Positions 59,900 through 64,000 of a stretch of 64,000 bases of DNA are shown piece by piece. Source of the DNA: Strongylocentrotus droebachiensis (taxonomy: Eukaryota; Echinodermata; Echinoidea; Camarodonta; Strongylocentrotidae); contig JAVYIG010002374.1 in NCBI GenBank assembly GCA_035222895.1, forward strand, positions 62,001 through 126,000, written 5' to 3'. The position numbers and the translations under genes were made by a program. The notes under the pieces are model-generated. The model did no database searches, had not been told where the DNA came from, and saw nothing but the letters and a program-made list of their open reading frames with translations. Each line of letters opens with the position of its first letter. Positions within the stretch are counted from its first letter, which is position 1.

Positions 59900-60540
59900 T
59901 AATAATAATAATAATGAACATTTGTATAGCGCCTTTTCTACAAGTAGATACAAAGCGCTTAATTAACATATACAATGAACAATTAACAAAATAGAAAGAT
60001 GCTTAACAACAGACATGTATGTAACAATATAGGAATGAACAAAATAAAGGGTAAGACAGGTAATAGAAGAGCAAGAACAAGTGCTGGTAAGCGGGCATTA
60101 GTTAAACAAGTGTGTTTTGAGGTGTTTTTTGAAAGTCATTAGAGAATCAGCAGTTTGTACAAAATTGGGGAGATTGTTCCATGATTTTGGAGCAGTGGCT
60201 ATGAATGCCCGCTTACCAGCATTGGTTCGACACCTTGGGGTATCTAAAACTGTACGAGTGTTGGATCTTAGGTTGTAACTGGAGTGCCTAACATGAACGA
60301 GATCAGTAAGATATGAGGGAGAGAGATTGTGTAACGACTTAAAGACAAGGGTGGAGGTCTTGAAGAGCACTCGCTGTTGAATAGGAAGCCAATGCAGAGA
60401 GTTCAACAAGGGCTTGGTGTGTGTGCTCTTTGGTTGTTTGAAGATGGTACAAGCTGTCACTATCCCCAGAACTCTAGACCAACCAAGTGTAGCATACAGT
60501 ACATTTGTATTATTCAGTTTCACCAATACCTTTACTACAT
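59900..60540 (-). pseudogene. 5'-truncated LINE, RT C-terminal region
   Basis: The minus strand encodes an open 142-codon stretch (60098-60526) with LNSLHWLPIQQRVLFKT, LSPSYL, SSYNLRSN, KRAFIATAPKSWNNLP and FKKHLKTHLFN. This is the C-terminal, post-RT segment common in CR1/L2/Rex-type LINEs. A 3' UTR with AAGCGC and GGCGCTATAC-like words follows and ends in (ATT)n at 59899-59913. The RT core is absent, so it is dead. The ATG at 60526 is coincidental. It ends about 100 bp from the first MPP L27 exon. Confidence 0.85.
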
Positions 60541-60637
60541 GTGCAGATAAGCCATGTCATGTAGGCACCCCAGAGTCAGGCATAAGTTGAATTGGATACA
60601 ACAAAAAAATTATCTACATGGTGTTACATATATATAC

Positions 60638-60756
60638 CTGACAAAGTGCTGCTAGTTCCTTGTTGTTCAAGAGGTTCCTCAGGAACAATTGATTCTCATG
60701 TCTTTCACCTATTGTTCCACATATCTGATCTAAGCAGCCCAGCAACTGTTGCAAAG
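60638..60756 (-). CDS. MPP7: MPP-family MAGUK, exon with first L27 domain
   Basis: Internal exon of a membrane-palmitoylated MAGUK scaffold (p55/MPP family), which links polarity and junction proteins at the plasma membrane. On the minus strand it starts after an AG at 60757-60758 and ends CAG followed by GTATAT. It gives two bases completing a codon, then 39 residues beginning LQQLLGCLDQI and ending NKELAALCQ, the helical pattern of the N-terminal L27 domain, which in this family pairs with L27 domains of partners. The exon leaves in phase 0, as the next exon needs. In MPP3/MPP7 only a few residues precede this point, so the start codon should be in a short upstream exon that I could not identify. 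Family membership is clear from the joined protein; assignment to MPP7 rather than MPP3 or MPP4 is by eye. Confidence 0.85.
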
Positions 60757-60970
60757 CTGTGGACAGGAATGAAACATACAAAGAGAATGTTACAATCTTA
60801 ACTTAACACTAAATATCTTCATTTCATTTAATTTTGAATAAAAAGATACATTTTAATAATACTAACAAAACATTTTACGAAAACGAGCATGCAGCTAAAG
60901 TTCTGTAAATGTAAATTTGTATAGATATCCCAAAAGGTCCCCTGTCATAAGAAATTGTCATTTTATGAAA

Positions 60971-61379
60971 TGTACAATAGAGTGGTGAAGTGTGACGTCA
61001 TCAAAAATCTATTTTTAGAATTTCTCAATTTTTTCTTCATATTCCGAAAGAACACCAAAAATAATGTAGAAATGTCGAAAACCAACTGAATATGTTAAGT
61101 ATTGGCCGAGTTATGACAATTTGAATGAATATATGTCCTATGGGAACTCAGTGTTATATGCTCTGGCTCCTAACCATTAGGAGCCAGAGCATATTACACC
61201 GAGTTCCTATTGGGAGTATATTTATTCAGATGGTCATATCTCAGCCACTATTCAACATATTCAAAAGGTTGTTGATATGTGGACGTTATTTTTGGTGTTC
61301 TTTCGGAATATGAAGAAAAAATTGAGAAATTCTAAAAATAGATTTTTATGACGTCACAGCTTCGGTACTCTATTGTACA
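60971..61379. mobile_element. Hairpin MITE, near full-length inverted repeat
   Basis: TGTACAATAGAGT at the left pairs with its complement at the right, and the arms (about 190 bp each) pair throughout with modest mismatches. The centre is a perfect stem TGCTCTGGCTCCTAA / TTAGGAGCCAGAGCA near 61157-61192. Each arm has TGACGTCA or TGACGTCAC, the CRE core, near 61000 and 61349. No ORF. Confidence 0.8.
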
Positions 61380-61737
61380 TAGATTTTAAGTACCTGTCTC
61401 TTCCCTTTTTAAGTCCATGTTCTTTTAGTGCATTTGGAAATACAATACGCATTAAGCCCGAGTCAAAAGTGAAAACGTTTAACCGATGGTTAAACAACCA
61501 CATTCATAAAAGCCATTATCATTTCTCGCTCCGTTTAATAAACCGTTATTCTCGTGGAGTTTGTTACAATGTGTATTGTTTTTGTTTTTGAGACTTCATT
61601 GTCGATACGGAACTCCTAAATAAATAATAATTGACGAGACTTTGTTGCCGATACGGAGATCTAAAAACAATAATAATTGGCAAGACTTTGTTGCTGATAC
61701 GGAGAACGGAAAACAATAATTATTGGCGAGACTTCAT

Positions 61738-62482
61738 TGGACTAAACTATTATATTACTAGGCAAGGAAGTTAACCACATTTTCACATATATAATTAGGT
61801 GTTTTTGCATATTTAATGAGCTATGACATTTCACCTTTGACCTACATACTCAGAAATCGAACTTAGGCTGTAGATGTATTTTGATACCATGTACACCTGT
61901 ACTTTCATATTAAATTTCATAAAAATTTGTCAAACATTACTCAAGTTATCGAATGGAAACCAGATTTGCATATTTAATGAGCTATGACCTTTGACCTACA
62001 TACTCCCAAATCAAACTTAGGCTGTGTTTTGATACCATGAACCTTCATATCAACTTTCATTAAAATTTGTCAAACATTACTCAAGTTATCGAATGGAAAC
62101 CAGATTCGCATATTTAATGAGCTATGACCTTTGACCTACATACCCGGAAATTGAACTTAGGCTGTGTTTTGATACCATGAACCTTCATATCAACTTTCAT
62201 TAAAATTTGTCAAACATTACTCAAGTTATCGAATGGAAACCAGGTTTGCATATTTAATGAGCTATGACCTTTGACCTTTGACCCACATACTCTGAAATCG
62301 AACTTAGCCTGTATTTTGATATCATGTACCTTCATATCAAATTTCATTAAAATCTGTCAAACATTACTGAAGTTATCGATCGGAAACCAAATTTGTTACG
62401 AACGGACGGACGGACGCACGCACGGAAGGACGCACGGCAGCGTTACTATATCCCCTCCGACTTCGTAGGCGAGGGGTTAATA
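61738..62482 (+). repeat. Repeat family A, copy 2 (uninterrupted)
   Basis: Head CATTGGACTAAACTATT, four tandem units of about 140-160 bp starting GCATATTTAATGAGCTATGA (61806, 61968, 62109, 62248), and tail with CCCCTC and GAGGGG at 62451-62476. Exact DR1 words at 61985, 62125 and 62265. GGCGAGACTT(T/C)(A/G)TTG words flank it on both sides (61634-61740 and 62490-62600) as a separate short tandem repeat. Confidence 0.75.
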
Positions 62483-62609
62483 ATTATTGGCAAGACTTTG
62501 TTGCCGATATGGAGAACGGAAAACAATAACTATTGGCGAGACTTCGTTGCCGATACGGAACTCCTAAATTAATAATTATTGGCGAGACTTCATTCACATT
62601 GCCGATACG

Positions 62610-63206
62610 AAGATCTGAAAACAATATGTCTTCATTGAAATGACTGAATACTTGAGAATTTACACACATGAAAAATATGCCCATATACATTTAAAGGTTA
62701 AACGTTTAGCACAAAAACCGTAATGACTGAGGCCTAATACACATACTACATACCAATGAGCATCTCTAAGCAAAGTTACTAATTTGGTGCAAAATTACTG
62801 GCATTAATTGCAAGTAAAGAGGTGCTTGAAGATGACTCTTAGTATGTGTTGATACATCTCCCCCACAAGTTCTCTTGCAGACATTCTAACTTGAGCTGGA
62901 AATGAGATCACTGTTGACAACAAGATACTGATCTTCCCTTCAAGTGATGACACATGACTAAAACATTAACTTCATAATCCAATACAATCCTGGATTAAGG
63001 GATTAGATCATTTTAAAAGTTGGAATAATCACAAGTTGGGCTTAGAAACAAATGCTACATCCATGAGGATGAAGAAGAAAAATCAATTTTTCAAAGTTCT
63101 TTGAAGACAGGCAAATAAGCTGGGGAATCTCAAAGTAAATGTCAAGGGGGCTCTTTACTCCATATACATCTATGCTTGGAAAAATGCAAGTATTGTACAT
63201 CAATGA
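62610..63206. other. Intronic or 5'-flanking stretch with no recognised feature
   Basis: AT-rich; no exon or repeat family recognised. The missing first MPP exon could be here or further right. Confidence 0.35.
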
Positions 63207-63677
63207 TCAACAATAAATAGAGTCACATCCCATTCCCCACCATACAGTAACTACAGCATTAGTATCAATGTTCAGAAAGTAAAACCCCAGTTTATCTCTT
63301 TTCCACAGGTCATCCCACTTGACCGTCTGAGAGTAACAGACACATTGACAGAGAACAGGAGACTTAACTGGTTTTTCATGAGCAGGGTGGTGTGCCATGC
63401 CTGCAGAAGAAAATTGTTCTGAGCTCTGATTAGCTGCAGGATTAGGGCTATTAAATGGGAGCTGGTATAGGTGATTCTTTTGTTGTGCTGTTGGCTTTTG
63501 GCAATTTTTGAGAAGCAACACTAGCAATATTCTTAGGCTTTCCTCAATCTTTTTCCTTTTTTTTCTGGGGGGGGGGGAGGAGGGGTTGGGAGCCTTGGAG
63601 ATGTTAGCGCTCTTCCTCCCAGGTTGAGTGCTGCTGTCTACCTCTGACCGCGGAGGTAATTTGTGAGAAGATGGCAT
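63207..63677 (-). other. Unassigned 156-codon open frame upstream of the MPP exons
   Basis: An open frame from an ATG at 63677 that starts MPSSHKLPPRSEVDSSTQPG and includes a KKRKK basic run just after a long C tract. It lies 2.5 kb upstream of the first recognised MPP exon, on the same strand, so it could hold an upstream exon. I recognise no domain. The MPP frame needs a donor leaving one base, and I see no strong donor of that phase in this frame. The open length may be chance plus the homopolymer. Confidence 0.15.
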
Positions 63678-63779
63678 GTTTTGAGGTGCAATTAGCGAGG
63701 CAATAATTCCAAATAACGATATTCATCAAGCAGAACTAGACCTCTGATTAGGGTGGAAAAGAACGGTTTATGGCCGATT

Positions 63780-64000
63780 GGTTTACAAGTATTTTTTCTC
63801 TACTATCCAGTTGATCTATTCCATATGGTCTACACCCAGCCTGTCTACTATCCACATGGTCTTACAATCGTTTCATCTACCGGTAGTATCATACTATTTT
63901 GATCTAATGACCATTTAGGCTAATAGTCATTTGGTCTAATCTCCAATAAGTCTACTACCCATTTGGTCTATCGCTCATTCGGTCCAATTTCCAGTCGGTC
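63780..64000. repeat. ATTTGGTC array, running off the right edge
   Basis: Words such as CATTTGGTCTA, CATATGGTCTA and CATTCGGTCCAAT at 10-30 bp spacing, opposite in orientation to the array at 49075-49480. Confidence 0.6.

Overview
This is animal (eukaryotic) DNA, not bacterial: no operons or dense ORFs, but GT-AG introns, a tRNA-derived SINE, LINE fragments, a Penelope-like element, an LTR element and many short inverted-repeat transposons. The host gene family, the style of the SINE and the dispersed repeats look to me like a marine deuterostome invertebrate, most likely a sea urchin. That is recognition from memory and was not searched.

The only host gene I can support lies on the minus strand and spans most of the window. 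It encodes a membrane-palmitoylated MAGUK (p55/MPP family, MPP3/4/7 group, closest to MPP7 by eye). Eight constitutive-looking exons run from right to left: first L27 (60638-60756), linker (49642-49719), second L27 (47978-48208), PDZ in three or four pieces (46041-46122, 25773-25858, 10477-10551), SH3 (3272-3468) and the start of the HOOK region (1027-1106). All splice phases agree and the joined reading frame is open. A ninth, 96-nt symmetric exon (9393-9488) may be an alternative insert between PDZ and SH3. The guanylate-kinase part lies beyond the left edge. The start codon was not found; it lies upstream of the 60.6-60.8 kb exon.

The large introns are full of mobile DNA. At 36.5-45.8 kb there is a nested stack: a decayed LINE reverse transcriptase fragment (minus strand), abutted by an LTR element without gag/pol (LTRs about 1.4 kb, tRNA-Ser-like primer site, polypurine tract), whose 5' LTR is split by an intact Penelope-like element (878-codon RT plus GIY-YIG protein, two near-identical PLTRs each with a hammerhead-like motif, 11-bp target duplication). 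The LTR itself carries two sets of consensus splice sites.

Other layers: TTAA-flanked miniature inverted-repeat elements (at least four families), a TA-flanked foldback element with two copies, a TAA-flanked Harbinger-like element carrying a 1-kb pyrimidine minisatellite, a 410-bp near-perfect hairpin element, and three sequence-unrelated loci built from arrays of short palindromes (CCAATTGG at 5.25-6.45 kb, GAGCTCG at 20.25-23.64 kb, ATTTGGTC at 49.1-49.5 and 63.8-64.0 kb). Two dispersed repeat families (A and B) spread exact copies of the nuclear-receptor DR1 word through the introns. The MPP exons do not act together with the mobile elements; the elements are passengers in introns, although several carry promoter-like or splice-like signals.
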